DNA of 39,961 nt from positions 1 through 39,961 of the forward strand of contig JAPKEJ010000019.1 of assembly GCA_028822155.1 (NCBI GenBank). Reading direction: 5' to 3'. A program made the translations under genes and the position numbers. The stretch comes from Porticoccaceae bacterium (GTDB lineage Bacteria; Pseudomonadota; Gammaproteobacteria; Pseudomonadales; Porticoccaceae). The notes below the pieces were generated by a model. That model saw only the letters and a program-made list of their open reading frames with translations, was not told where the DNA came from and ran no database searches. Below are positions 1 to 9,040 of the stretch, piece after piece; the stretch's first letter is position 1, and each line of letters begins with the position of its first letter.

Positions 1-638
1 GCATCTAAGGCTTGATGCAGTTCTTCAAGGGTTTCAACTTCTACCTCTACCAGTTTTTCTGGTGCAATTTCTCGCGCTTTAGCCACTGCTAGGGCAATGC
101 CCCCGCAGGCGGCTATATGGTTTTCTTTAATTAAAAACGCGTCATACAGACCAATGCGATGATTACTGCAGCCACCCACTGTGACCGCATATTTTTGCGC
201 TAAACGCAGGCCAGGTATGGTCTTGCGTGTGTCGAGAATCTTTACCTCGCTGCCAGTAGTTAAGTCAGCGTATTGCCGTGCCAGTGTTGCGGTACCCGAC
301 AGCATTTGCAGAAAATTTAACGCTGTACGCTCACCGGTAAGTAATACTCTTGCGTTGCCACTGATGCTAAATAAGAGTTGGTCAGGCGCCACCTTATCGC
401 CGTCCTCTACCAACCAGTCAATACTGGTGTTGGGGTCCAGCTGACGAAAGACCTCATCAACCCAAGGGCGGCCACAAATAACCGCATGTTCGCGGCTAAC
501 CACTTCACCTTTAGCCTCTTGTTCAGCTGGAATGAGCATGGCGGTAATGTCGCCGTGACCAATGTCCTCTTGCAATGCTCGGGCCACACACAGCGGTATA
601 TCGCCGGCGGTGTCTTGGGGTAAATTGCTGATAGTCAT
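1..638 (-). CDS. nadC: Nicotinate-nucleotide pyrophosphorylase (carboxylating), partial
   Basis: This is quinolinate phosphoribosyltransferase of de novo NAD synthesis: quinolinate + PRPP gives nicotinate mononucleotide, CO2 and PPi, in the cytoplasm. About 212 N-terminal codons are present of a protein that is usually near 280 residues; the C-terminus lies beyond the window start. The reverse-strand reading begins [15 protein letters not shown] and shows the family signatures [12 protein letters not shown], the [11 protein letters not shown] strand with the active-site Lys/Arg, [15 protein letters not shown] and LIKENHI. The ATG at 638 is preceded on its strand by a GGAGAG-like ribosome site. 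The gene is divergent from ampD across 146 bases, an arrangement also found in pseudomonads. I see no frameshift in the visible part. Identification is certain at family level. Confidence 0.96.
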   Translation of the reverse strand, partial: MTISNLPQDTAGDIPLCVARALQEDIGHGDITAMLIPAEQEAKGEVVSREHAVICGRPWVDEVFRQLDPNTSIDWLVEDGDKVAPDQLLFSISGNARVLLTGERTALNFLQMLSGTATLARQYADLTTGSEVKILDTRKTIPGLRLAQKYAVTVGGCSNHRIGLYDAFLIKENHIAACGGIALAVAKAREIAPEKLVEVEVETLEELHQALD

Positions 639-784
639 GACTCTCCTATGATGGCCTTAGATCTATATCGATAAGCCGGCCAAAAAATGGCTACGGATTG
701 TAGCATTAATTGCGCGATTGGCTTTAATCCACTGATCTGTTTCAATAACTCTAATCTATAGTGGCACGATAAAAGAGAGTCTGT

Positions 785-1330
785 ATGAGTATTGATCAGG
801 GTTGGCTATCAACAGCAATGACATTGGCATCGCCTAATGCAGATCTGCGCCCCGATGAGTCTGACATTAGCCTGTTAGTGATTCATAATATTAGTCTGCC
901 TCCGGGACAGTTTGGCGGCGGCCATATTACTGAGTTGTTCACTAATACCTTAGACCCCACTGCCCATTCTTACTTTGCAGAGATTGCCGATTTTAAGGTG
1001 TCAGCCCATCTGCTGATCGATCGCAAGGGGATTGTGACCCAGTTCGTACCCTTTGAGCAGCGTGCTTGGCATGCTGGTGTGTCAGAGTTTGATAGCCGCG
1101 CAGCCTGCAATGACTTTAGTATTGGTATTGAGTTAGAAGGTACAGACACCCAACCTTATACCGATGCTCAATACATACAATTGGCCGCGGTGACCGACTG
1201 TTTGATGGCCAAATATCCGGCACTGACCGTTGAACGTATTGTTGGGCATTGTGATATTGCGCCGGATCGAAAAACCGACCCCGGTCCAGCCTTTGATTGG
1301 GCTTATTTTAGAACACTGCTCAGAACCTAG
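785..1330 (+). CDS. ampD: 1,6-anhydro-N-acetylmuramyl-L-alanine amidase AmpD
   Basis: This is the cytoplasmic zinc amidase that cleaves the lactyl-amide bond of anhydro-muropeptides during cell-wall recycling. In species with an AmpR/AmpC system its loss induces beta-lactamase. The 181-residue length is typical. The three zinc ligands are visible at the expected spacing: His34 (LLVIHNISLP), His155 (VGHCDIAP) and Asp165 (RKTDPGPAFDW). The HLLIDRKG and ACNDFSIGIELEG segments are also typical of the Amidase_2 fold. The ATG at 785 has AGAGAG upstream. There is no signal peptide, which agrees with a cytoplasmic AmpD rather than a periplasmic paralogue. The stop codon overlaps that of the convergent AmpG-type permease by four bases, so two genes of the same recycling pathway sit tail to tail. 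Confidence 0.96.
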   Translation: MSIDQGWLSTAMTLASPNADLRPDESDISLLVIHNISLPPGQFGGGHITELFTNTLDPTAHSYFAEIADFKVSAHLLIDRKGIVTQFVPFEQRAWHAGVSEFDSRAACNDFSIGIELEGTDTQPYTDAQYIQLAAVTDCLMAKYPALTVERIVGHCDIAPDRKTDPGPAFDWAYFRTLLRT

Positions 1331-2577
1331 GGCTTATCAGCATTCCAGGGGGCGACCTTGAATAGCAGTAGCATGCCAGGAATAGCAATTAGTGTGCACA
1401 TATAGAAAAAGTTCTCCCAGCCTATGCTCTCGACAATAATTCCAGTTGTCGCGCTAGCCACAGTTCGAGGTACTGCTGTTACGGCCGTAAATAATGCAAA
1501 TTGAGTCGCAGCAAACGCGGGGTTTGTTGTTCGAGCAATAAAGGCGACAAAGGCTGCAGTGCCAAGGCCGACCCCTAGATATTCAAAACCAATCACCAAA
1601 CCCAGTAACCACAAACCTTCACCGACACGGGCCAGCACCGCAAAGCCCAAAATAGATACGATTTGAACCAAGCCAAACAGCCACAGGGCACGATTAATGC
1701 CGATCTTGAGCATTAATATACCACCTGCGATACCACCAATAATCATTGGCCACAGCGCTGCCTGCTTAGCGACTATGCCTATTTCACTTTTGCTATAACC
1801 CATATCAAGGTAGAACGGTGTTGCCAGGGCGGTGGCCATGCCATCGCCCAGTTTATACAGCAGCATAAAGGCCAAAATCAGCAGAGCCTGCTGCACACCC
1901 TGTCGAGAAAAGAACTCATGGAAGGGTTCCACTATAGCGGCTTGTAGGGTCGTGGGGTGTTGATGAGCCCGGGGTGGTTCGGAAATAGTAAGCGTTAATG
2001 CTATTCCTGCCAACACAAAGGCGGCGGTTATTAAAAAGACAGTTTCCCATGGTAGGAAGTCTGAAAGTACTAATGATAGCGACCCCGGAATCAGGCCACC
2101 GACTCTGTAGGCATTAACATGTATAGAGTTTCCTAAACCCAGCTCGTGATCGGGTAATATTTGGCGACGGTAAGCATCTAAAACAATATCTTGGGTCGCG
2201 CTTAGAAATGCGATACCCAGGCATAACCAAGCGATAGGCCAGAGTTGGGTTAGTGGATCTAAAAACCCTAGGGCAGCGATGGTTATCAGCAGTAATAATT
2301 GTGTAGAGAGCATCCAACTGCGGCGTAGTCCGGGCTTAAATGTAAATAGAGACAGTGAGTAGCGATCTAACAGTGGGGACCAAAGAAACTTCCAAATGTA
2401 AGGTAAGCCTATTAAAGCAAAAAAGCCGATCTCTTTGAGTCCTACACCCTCAGTACGCAACCAGGCAGGTACCAGTGAGATCAAAACATACAGGGGCATC
2501 CCCGAGGCAAAGCCGGTGAAAATGCAAATGAGCATGCGCCGGTTAAGTAGCGACTGCTTAATGGTTGGTGAACTCAT
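1327..2577 (-). CDS. ampG: AmpG-family muropeptide MFS permease
   Basis: This is an inner-membrane major facilitator transporter that probably imports GlcNAc-anhydroMurNAc-peptides for recycling. It is 416 residues, with about 12 hydrophobic segments. The N-terminal region carries AmpG hallmarks: GVGLKEIGFFALIGLPY, then WSPLLDRYSL, then a basic GLRRSW loop, and later SATQDIVLDAYRR. It is shorter than E. coli AmpG (491) and pseudomonad forms (near 590), lacking their C-terminal extension. Related short AmpG-like permeases exist, and exact substrate specificity is inferred. The tail-to-tail position with ampD supports the muropeptide assignment. The ATG at 2577 has an AGGGA-like ribosome site. 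Confidence 0.87.
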   Translation of the reverse strand: MSSPTIKQSLLNRRMLICIFTGFASGMPLYVLISLVPAWLRTEGVGLKEIGFFALIGLPYIWKFLWSPLLDRYSLSLFTFKPGLRRSWMLSTQLLLLITIAALGFLDPLTQLWPIAWLCLGIAFLSATQDIVLDAYRRQILPDHELGLGNSIHVNAYRVGGLIPGSLSLVLSDFLPWETVFLITAAFVLAGIALTLTISEPPRAHQHPTTLQAAIVEPFHEFFSRQGVQQALLILAFMLLYKLGDGMATALATPFYLDMGYSKSEIGIVAKQAALWPMIIGGIAGGILMLKIGINRALWLFGLVQIVSILGFAVLARVGEGLWLLGLVIGFEYLGVGLGTAAFVAFIARTTNPAFAATQFALFTAVTAVPRTVASATTGIIVESIGWENFFYMCTLIAIPGMLLLFKVAPWNADKP

Positions 2578-2623
2578 TGATTGTCCCTAGCGTTGTAACC
2601 TTAGCGTTTAGTAAGAAACCCGT

Positions 2624-2935
2624 TTAAGGTCGCCATTGGTATTCACTTAGTTTAATGCCGTTTCCGCAAACAAGCACTTTTTCTTCAGCTAGCCTTTTCT
2701 TTTGTTCAGCAAAAGAGTCACTATTTTGAGGCAGACTAATCTTGCCAGCGGCATTAATAACGCGATGCCAGGGCAACTGGGTATCTGCGGGCAAACCACT
2801 TAAGACTTTGCCCACCAAGCGAGCTGCACCAGGCAAGCCGGCTAAGCTGGCAATCTGACCGTAGGTCGCCACTTTACCTGCCGGAATGCCTTGAATAACA
2901 GTGTAAAGTCTAATCTCACGATCATTATTGTCCAT
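2624..2935 (-). CDS. Alkyltransferase-like protein (ATL; MGMT DNA-binding family)
   Basis: This small cytoplasmic DNA-binding protein belongs to the O6-methylguanine-DNA methyltransferase C-terminal domain family. The 103 residues cover only the DNA-binding domain. At the position where MGMT has the reactive Cys in PCHRV, this protein has PWHRV, with Trp56 replacing Cys. The Tyr25 of KVATYGQIA and the flipping Arg39 in AARLVGKVL are retained. In characterised ATLs (E. coli YbaZ, S. pombe Atl1) such proteins bind O6-alkylguanine without removing the alkyl group and direct lesions to nucleotide excision repair. That role is inferred here. The gene stands alone between the AmpG-type permease and fxsA. 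A catalytic MGMT is excluded by the missing Cys. Confidence 0.92.
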   Translation of the reverse strand: MDNNDREIRLYTVIQGIPAGKVATYGQIASLAGLPGAARLVGKVLSGLPADTQLPWHRVINAAGKISLPQNSDSFAEQKKRLAEEKVLVCGNGIKLSEYQWRP

Positions 2936-3022
2936 CAGTAAAGACTACGCTATTCAGTCGGATGTTGAAATAGTGCAAACTACCCCAATAATCATAAGTA
3001 GACTTAGTTAAAGGAGTGACCC

Positions 3023-3493
3023 GTGAAGTATCTATTGCTGTTGTTTATTGTCATGCCAGTATTGGAAATGTGGCTGTTAATCACTGTGGGTAGTCAAATT
3101 GGTGCGTTACTGACGATTGGCTTGGTGTTGTTGACGGCTGTAGTTGGCGCAGCGTTACTGCGCGAGCAAGGTTTTTCCACGTTGTGGCGTGGGCGTCAAA
3201 AACTGCAAGAAGGCCAGTTGCCTGCAAAGGAAATAGGCGAGGCGATTATTCTTGCTGTGTCTGGCGCCTTGTTACTCACCCCTGGGTTCTTTACCGATGT
3301 CATTGGTTTCGCTGGACTCATACCACCAATAAGAGCCTTAATTGTGACGCGAGTTCTCAGCAAAATGGTTGTGGCAGGCTCTCCTGTCGGCGGATTTCAT
3401 GCAGGTGGAGGCCCAAGCCAAAACTCAGATCGGACCGATAGTTCCGGCAATGTAATCGACGGAGAATCTTGGGAACCTAAGGATCTAGAGTAA
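3023..3493 (+). CDS. fxsA: FxsA family inner-membrane protein
   Basis: This is a 156-residue membrane protein of the FxsA/YtzA family. In E. coli, overproduction of FxsA suppresses phage T7 exclusion by the F plasmid; its normal role is unknown. The sequence starts MKYLLLLFIVMPVLEMWLL and has the family pattern of two N-terminal hydrophobic helices, a GAALLREQG loop, then a LLLTPGFFTDVIGF segment. The tail is polar and glycine-rich. The GTG at 3023 is preceded by a strong AAGGAGT ribosome site about five bases away, which decides the start. It lies directly upstream of groESL; this fxsA-groESL neighbourhood is also seen in enterobacteria. Confidence 0.93.
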   Translation: MKYLLLLFIVMPVLEMWLLITVGSQIGALLTIGLVLLTAVVGAALLREQGFSTLWRGRQKLQEGQLPAKEIGEAIILAVSGALLLTPGFFTDVIGFAGLIPPIRALIVTRVLSKMVVAGSPVGGFHAGGGPSQNSDRTDSSGNVIDGESWEPKDLE

Positions 3494-3529
3494 AAAGTCT
3501 TTTTACCGCAAAAAAAATTACTGTTAGGC

Positions 3530-3558
3530 CTTGAAAAACAAAAGGTCTGGCACCATAT
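3530..3558 (+). promoter_or_regulatory. Sigma-32 (RpoH)-type heat-shock promoter of groESL
   Basis: A CTTGAAA box (3530-3536) is followed after 14 bases by CACCATAT (3551-3558). This closely matches the RpoH consensus CTTGAAA / CCCCATNT at normal spacing. It lies about 78 bases before the groES ATG. No CIRCE inverted repeat (TTAGCACTC-N9-GAGTGCTAA) is visible in the intergenic region, so sigma-32 control rather than HrcA control is suggested. Confidence 0.78.
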
Positions 3559-3635
3559 AAAGCAACAATTGCGAAAGTAATCACATCGCAAGTGAACTTT
3601 GACAACTTAAGATAGAATAATCGGAGAAGAGAACT

Positions 3636-3929
3636 ATGAAAATTCGCCCATTACACGACCGAGTTATCGTTCGTCGCGAGGAAGAAGAGCAAAAAACAGC
3701 AGGTGGAATATTATTGCCGGGCTCTGCACAAGAAAAGCCTAATCAAGGCGAAGTTATTGCCGTCGGCAGTGGCCGTGTTCTAGATAGCGGTGAATTACGT
3801 CCGGTTGACGTCAAAATTGGCGATGTGGTCGTTTTTGGCCAGTACGCGGGTAATGACAAGATTGATGTGGATGGCGAAGAATTAATCATCCTCAGCGAGA
3901 GCGATATTAAGGCTGTAGTCGAAGCTTAA
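3636..3929 (+). CDS. groES: Co-chaperonin GroES
   Basis: This is the heptameric 10-kDa lid of the GroEL folding chamber, acting in the cytoplasm. It is 97 residues, the standard length. The N-terminus [18 protein letters not shown], the mobile loop [17 protein letters not shown] and the C-terminal [18 protein letters not shown] are all canonical. The ATG at 3636 follows a GGAGAAGAG ribosome site. groEL begins 39 bases downstream, so the two form the usual bicistron behind the sigma-32-like promoter at 3530. Confidence 0.99.
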   Translation: MKIRPLHDRVIVRREEEEQKTAGGILLPGSAQEKPNQGEVIAVGSGRVLDSGELRPVDVKIGDVVVFGQYAGNDKIDVDGEELIILSESDIKAVVEA

Positions 3930-3935
3930 ATTTAA

Positions 3936-5630
<1,695 letters not shown>

Positions 5631-5648
5631 GCCCAAACCCGAAAAATT

Positions 5649-5683
5649 AAAAAGCCCCGCGCTAACCCGTGGGGCTTTTTTTT
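5649..5683 (+). terminator. Rho-independent terminator after groEL
   Basis: The stem AAAAAGCCCC (5649-5658) pairs with GGGGCTTTTT (5671-5680), with further G-T, C-G and G-C pairing possible inside. A run of T residues continues to 5683. It lies about 20 bases after the groEL stop. The A-rich 5' arm could also serve the opposite strand. Confidence 0.93.
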
Positions 5684-5773
5684 GAGTTCGTTTTTTGATC
5701 TCCACATATATCTTGCTGACTGCTGCACACAAGTGACGAGCAAATCAATCAGATTAATCGACAAATACAGTGT

Positions 5774-5829
5774 AAAACTGCTATAAACTTTACAAAAAAC
5801 CTATCAAAAAATCACAAAAAACCTATAAT
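5774..5829 (+). promoter_or_regulatory. Probable curved, A-tract-containing promoter of the PuuD-like gene
   Basis: A perfect -10 hexamer TATAAT lies at 5824-5829, 55 bases before the ATG at 5884. Upstream are five A-tracts: 5774-5777, 5785-5787, 5794-5799, 5806-5811 and 5816-5821. They are centred 10-12 bases apart, in phase with the helix, which predicts intrinsic bending. The 13-mer ACAAAAAACCTAT occurs twice, at 5792-5804 and 5814-5826, 22 bases apart. No good -35 box is seen at 16-18 bases, so the A-tracts may act as an UP-like element. The promoter call is inferred. Confidence 0.55.
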
Positions 5830-5883
5830 GATGCTAAATAAACCTAAAGCCTGTAAGGGTATTAATTTCTAGAGGGATTGCTC

Positions 5884-6522
5884 ATGACTGCCGAATTTAT
5901 CAACCTACTTGCCCGTTGGGGACACCTTTTGTTTGGTATCACTTGGATTGGCATGCTCTACTATTTTAACTTTGTTCAAGGTGGATACTTTAAACAAGCT
6001 TCAGCTGAAGGCTTAGCGGATGCTAAAGCTAAATTAGCGCCCAGCGCTCTATGGTGGTTTAGATGGGGCGCTATGTTTACGTTTATCACCGGTCTTCTAT
6101 TGCTAGAAGGCGTAATGCGCATGAATCAGTTGAATAACTATATTGTTATCGGCGTTGTCATGGGTACGCTGATGGCGGCAAATGTATGGATGATTATTTG
6201 GCCAGCACAAAAAATTGCTTTAGGTCTTGTTGAGGGCGGTGATAAGGCTGCAGCGGGCGCTAAAGCGCTTCTCGCATCTCGAACTAATACCTTGTTCTCA
6301 GCACCTATGTTGTTTGGCATGTTAGCGGGACCACATTATGCGGGCCATGGTTATGGCACTGCGGTTGGCGGCACTGGGTTAACAGTTGCTTTAGTGATTA
6401 TTGTAGCCTTAGAAATTAATGGACTAAAAGGTAAGCAAGGCCCAATGACGACTGTTAATGGTGTCATTGGTTCGAGTCTGGCTTTGACTGCGATATTGAT
6501 TGGCGCGCTTAACCTACTTTAA
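5884..6522 (+). CDS. PuuD-type (urate hydroxylase N-terminal domain) membrane protein
   Basis: This is an integral membrane protein of 212 residues with about five to seven hydrophobic helices. The N-terminus LARWGHLLFGITWIGMLYYF and following LWWFRWGAMFTFITGLLLLEG match the membrane domain named after PuuD urate hydroxylase. Full-length PuuD couples this domain to a C-terminal cytochrome c. No CXXCH haem-attachment motif is present and the protein stops after the membrane part, so urate oxidation should not be assumed. The conserved His in WGHLL could bind haem b (inference). I place the start at ATG 5884, with AGAGGG upstream, rather than an in-frame TTG six bases earlier. It is monocistronic, with its own promoter and terminator. 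No purine-catabolism gene lies nearby. Confidence 0.75.
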   Translation: MTAEFINLLARWGHLLFGITWIGMLYYFNFVQGGYFKQASAEGLADAKAKLAPSALWWFRWGAMFTFITGLLLLEGVMRMNQLNNYIVIGVVMGTLMAANVWMIIWPAQKIALGLVEGGDKAAAGAKALLASRTNTLFSAPMLFGMLAGPHYAGHGYGTAVGGTGLTVALVIIVALEINGLKGKQGPMTTVNGVIGSSLALTAILIGALNLL

Positions 6523-6535
6523 AATTGCTTAAATT

Positions 6536-6571
6536 AAAAACCGGTGTTAGGTAACCTTCACCGGTTTTTTT
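6536..6571 (+). terminator. Rho-independent terminator after the PuuD-like gene
   Basis: AAAAACCGGTG (6536-6546) pairs with CACCGG plus the T-run (6559-6571). A smaller inner AGGT/ACCT stem lies in the loop. It is 14 bases past the stop codon and isolates the PuuD-like gene from the next one. Confidence 0.9.
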
Positions 6572-6654
6572 GTGGCTGTCATTTTTATATATTGGCCAAG
6601 ATCAGCGTATAATTTGGTGTAATGAGATAGTATTGAGTCTGTCGCTGATCAAAT

Positions 6655-7485
6655 ATGACAATGGAATCAAAAAAAGATATGGATAAAAAACCAAAAACTT
6701 CAATTGTAGCCGAACGTGACGACATGATCGGACGCAACCTGCCAGAGTCTCGTGGTGATACGCTTGGCTCAAAAAATGGTCGCCAGGCGTCTGATTCTGG
6801 GATGTCGGGGCTAATGAAGTTTATTCTATTGCTGACCTTTTTCGGTTTGATTGGAGCCGGCATTTTTGGAGGATTGCAGTATCAGGATCTTTCAGCTAAG
6901 CATGAGTCTCTTTTGGGGCGATTTGATCTACTAGAGTCACGGCTTAGCAGCACGGATGAGTCTGTTACCCAGTCGGGTGCAGCGATGCAACTCAACATTA
7001 GTAAGCAGGGTGAGGAATTAAAAAAGCACTGGAGTGAGATAAGAAAACTCTGGGGCGTCACCAACGATACAAACAAGACAAAAATAGCCGCTAACAAAAA
7101 GGATATTGCTTTCCTTGCGACTAAGCGTGTTGCCAGCCAAGAATCCATTACCGCTCTGGTGGCTCGAGTTGACAAAGAGACTGCAGCTATTGGTGAGGTT
7201 AGCGTTACCCAGTTAGGACTTTCTGCAGACATAGAAAATACTAATGAGGCAATGCGTCAGTATGCCGATGAGCTTAACCGACTAAAAACATCGCTGTCCC
7301 GCACAGGACGTGATCAGGCTAATAATGCCGAAGCTATTGAAGCTATAGAGGGCTTCCGCCGGCAAATCACGCAAAAAATCTATCAGTTAGAGCAGCGTCT
7401 GGCGACTCCTGCCCCTAAGCCTAAACCTGAACCTGAACCTAAGCCTGAGGTGAGTCCCGCGAAACCCTTAGTCGAGGGTGGTTGA
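6655..7485 (+). CDS. Membrane-anchored coiled-coil protein of unknown function
   Basis: I do not recognise this 276-residue protein. It has a charged N-terminal cytoplasmic segment (about 1-50) and a single transmembrane helix at about 52-74 (GLMKFILLLTFFGLIGAGIF). A long periplasmic region (75-250) follows, rich in Leu, Glu, Lys, Gln and Ala, with heptad-like spacing that suggests coiled coil. It ends in a short proline-charge tail of Pro-Lys/Pro-Glu units (about 257-268). The topology resembles envelope or divisome-type bitopic proteins, but no domain is identifiable and no function is claimed. ATG codons at 6655 and 6661 are both possible; neither has a clear ribosome site. It precedes sbcB by 52 bases and may be cotranscribed with it. 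Codon use looks like that of its neighbours. Confidence 0.8.
   Translation: MTMESKKDMDKKPKTSIVAERDDMIGRNLPESRGDTLGSKNGRQASDSGMSGLMKFILLLTFFGLIGAGIFGGLQYQDLSAKHESLLGRFDLLESRLSSTDESVTQSGAAMQLNISKQGEELKKHWSEIRKLWGVTNDTNKTKIAANKKDIAFLATKRVASQESITALVARVDKETAAIGEVSVTQLGLSADIENTNEAMRQYADELNRLKTSLSRTGRDQANNAEAIEAIEGFRRQITQKIYQLEQRLATPAPKPKPEPEPKPEVSPAKPLVEGG
7414..7449 (+). repeat. Hexanucleotide repeat encoding a Pro-Lys/Pro-Glu tail
   Basis: Six consecutive CCT-(AAG/AAA/GAA/GAG) units encode alternating Pro and Lys or Glu near the C-terminus of the coiled-coil protein. Such units could expand or contract in frame by six bases. Confidence 0.8.
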
Positions 7486-7537
7486 GCGGCTCAACCGGCA
7501 TATTAACTCGTATTTACGTGGAGAAAGGCTTTAACCT

Positions 7538-8980
7538 ATGGCAAATACTTTCTACTGGCACGACTACGAAACTTTTGGCGTTGACCCCTCTAAGGATCGA
7601 CCATCACAGTTTGCTGGTTTAAGGACTGACGAGGATTTAAACCCAATCGGTGAACCTCTGGTTATTTATTGCCAGCCCCAGAAAGATATACTACCAGCGC
7701 CTCAAGCCTGCCTTATCACAGGAATCACGCCTCAATTAGCCTTGGAAAAAGGGTTATCCGAGCCTCAGTTTATCGAAGCTATCCACCGACAACTTGCGGT
7801 GCCTGGCACCTGTGGAGTGGGTTACAACAGTATCCGCTTTGATGACGAGGTCACTCGTTACGCTCTGTACCGAAACTTTTTTGATCCTTATCAGCGAGAG
7901 TGGAAAAATGGTAATTCTCGCTGGGACGTTATGGATATGTTGCGATTGACCAGAGCGTTGCGTCCGGAAGGAATAGAATGGCCAGACCATGAACCGGGTC
8001 GTCCGAGTTTTAAGCTTGAGCACTTAACCGCGGCAAATGGTCTTGCCCACGAGTCTGCTCATGATGCCTTATCTGATGTAACCGCGACTATTGCGGTGGC
8101 TAAATTGGTCAAGGATAAACAGCCTCGGTTATTTGACTACGTAGTGAACATGAGGAGTAAAAAAGCGGTTGGAGAAATGCTGAACCTGTCTGAGCGAAAG
8201 CCTTTTTTCCATATTTCGGGCATGCTCTCAAGAGCCCATATGTACGGCGCTATTATGATGCCATTGGCTCAACACCCTACTAACAACAACGGCATTATTT
8301 GTATAGACCTGTCTTTTAATCCCGAAGAGTTAATCGATTTAAGTTCTGAGGAAATTACCCGGCGAGTGTTCACATCAACGGCGGAGTTGGCGGACCATGA
8401 AGTACGCATTCCCCTCAAAGTAGTGCATATTAATAAGGCCCCTGTTGTCACGACGCACAAATTAATTGATGACGCTGCAGCGAAGCGCTTGGATATCGAT
8501 GTTCAGCGCTGTGAATTGCATTGGCAGAGGCTTAATCAGATGGATTTGTCGGGTAAATTACAGGCGGTATTTAATAGCCAATCATACCCCGAAAAGCCAG
8601 ATGCCGAACAACGCTTGTACGATGGTTTCTTACCCAATGCTGATAAGCATTTGTTAGACGAAGTACGCCTTGCTAGTTGTGCAGATTTGACCGAACACCG
8701 CTTTCATTTTAGTGACCAGCGTTACAATGATTTATTGTTTAGTTATCGGGCGCGTTATTTTAACGACTCATTAACAGATTCAGAGCGTGCTATTTGGGCT
8801 GAAAACTGTCGCTGGCGACTAACCGATGAGAAGTCTGGCTATTTAACCATGGAACAACAGGGCGCTGAGATAGCTCAGTTGTTGGCCAATGGTAGTTTAT
8901 CTACTGAAAAAATCACCGTACTGGAGGCCCTAAATGATTGGGCTACGCAGGTTAATGATGAATTTTTGTTATCAAACTAG
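7538..8980 (+). CDS. sbcB: Exodeoxyribonuclease I
   Basis: This is the 3'-to-5' single-strand DNA exonuclease (ExoI) that acts in recombination, mismatch repair and clean-up of ssDNA ends. It is 480 residues, against 475 in E. coli. The DEDD-family catalytic residues are visible as Asp9 and Glu11 (WHDYETFG), Asp102 (RFDDEVTRY), His175 and Asp180 (ESAHDALSDV). They all keep the E. coli spacing with a shift of six. The RPSQFAGLRTD segment and the C-terminal helicase-like extension are present, so it is not a bare exonuclease domain. GGAGAAAGG lies upstream of the ATG. It follows the coiled-coil gene and precedes pyrB by 60 bases. Confidence 0.98.
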   Translation: MANTFYWHDYETFGVDPSKDRPSQFAGLRTDEDLNPIGEPLVIYCQPQKDILPAPQACLITGITPQLALEKGLSEPQFIEAIHRQLAVPGTCGVGYNSIRFDDEVTRYALYRNFFDPYQREWKNGNSRWDVMDMLRLTRALRPEGIEWPDHEPGRPSFKLEHLTAANGLAHESAHDALSDVTATIAVAKLVKDKQPRLFDYVVNMRSKKAVGEMLNLSERKPFFHISGMLSRAHMYGAIMMPLAQHPTNNNGIICIDLSFNPEELIDLSSEEITRRVFTSTAELADHEVRIPLKVVHINKAPVVTTHKLIDDAAAKRLDIDVQRCELHWQRLNQMDLSGKLQAVFNSQSYPEKPDAEQRLYDGFLPNADKHLLDEVRLASCADLTEHRFHFSDQRYNDLLFSYRARYFNDSLTDSERAIWAENCRWRLTDEKSGYLTMEQQGAEIAQLLANGSLSTEKITVLEALNDWATQVNDEFLLSN

Positions 8981-9040
8981 AGTGCAGCGACGAAAAAGGC
9001 TAAAATCCCCCACATCAACTTTTTGCCCCGAGGTTAAATC

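Noticed and set aside
3490-3506. GTAAAAA-N3-TTTTTAC inverted repeat at the fxsA stop as a terminator
   Set aside because: The stem is all A/T except its ends and is followed by an A-run, not a T-run, on the coding strand.
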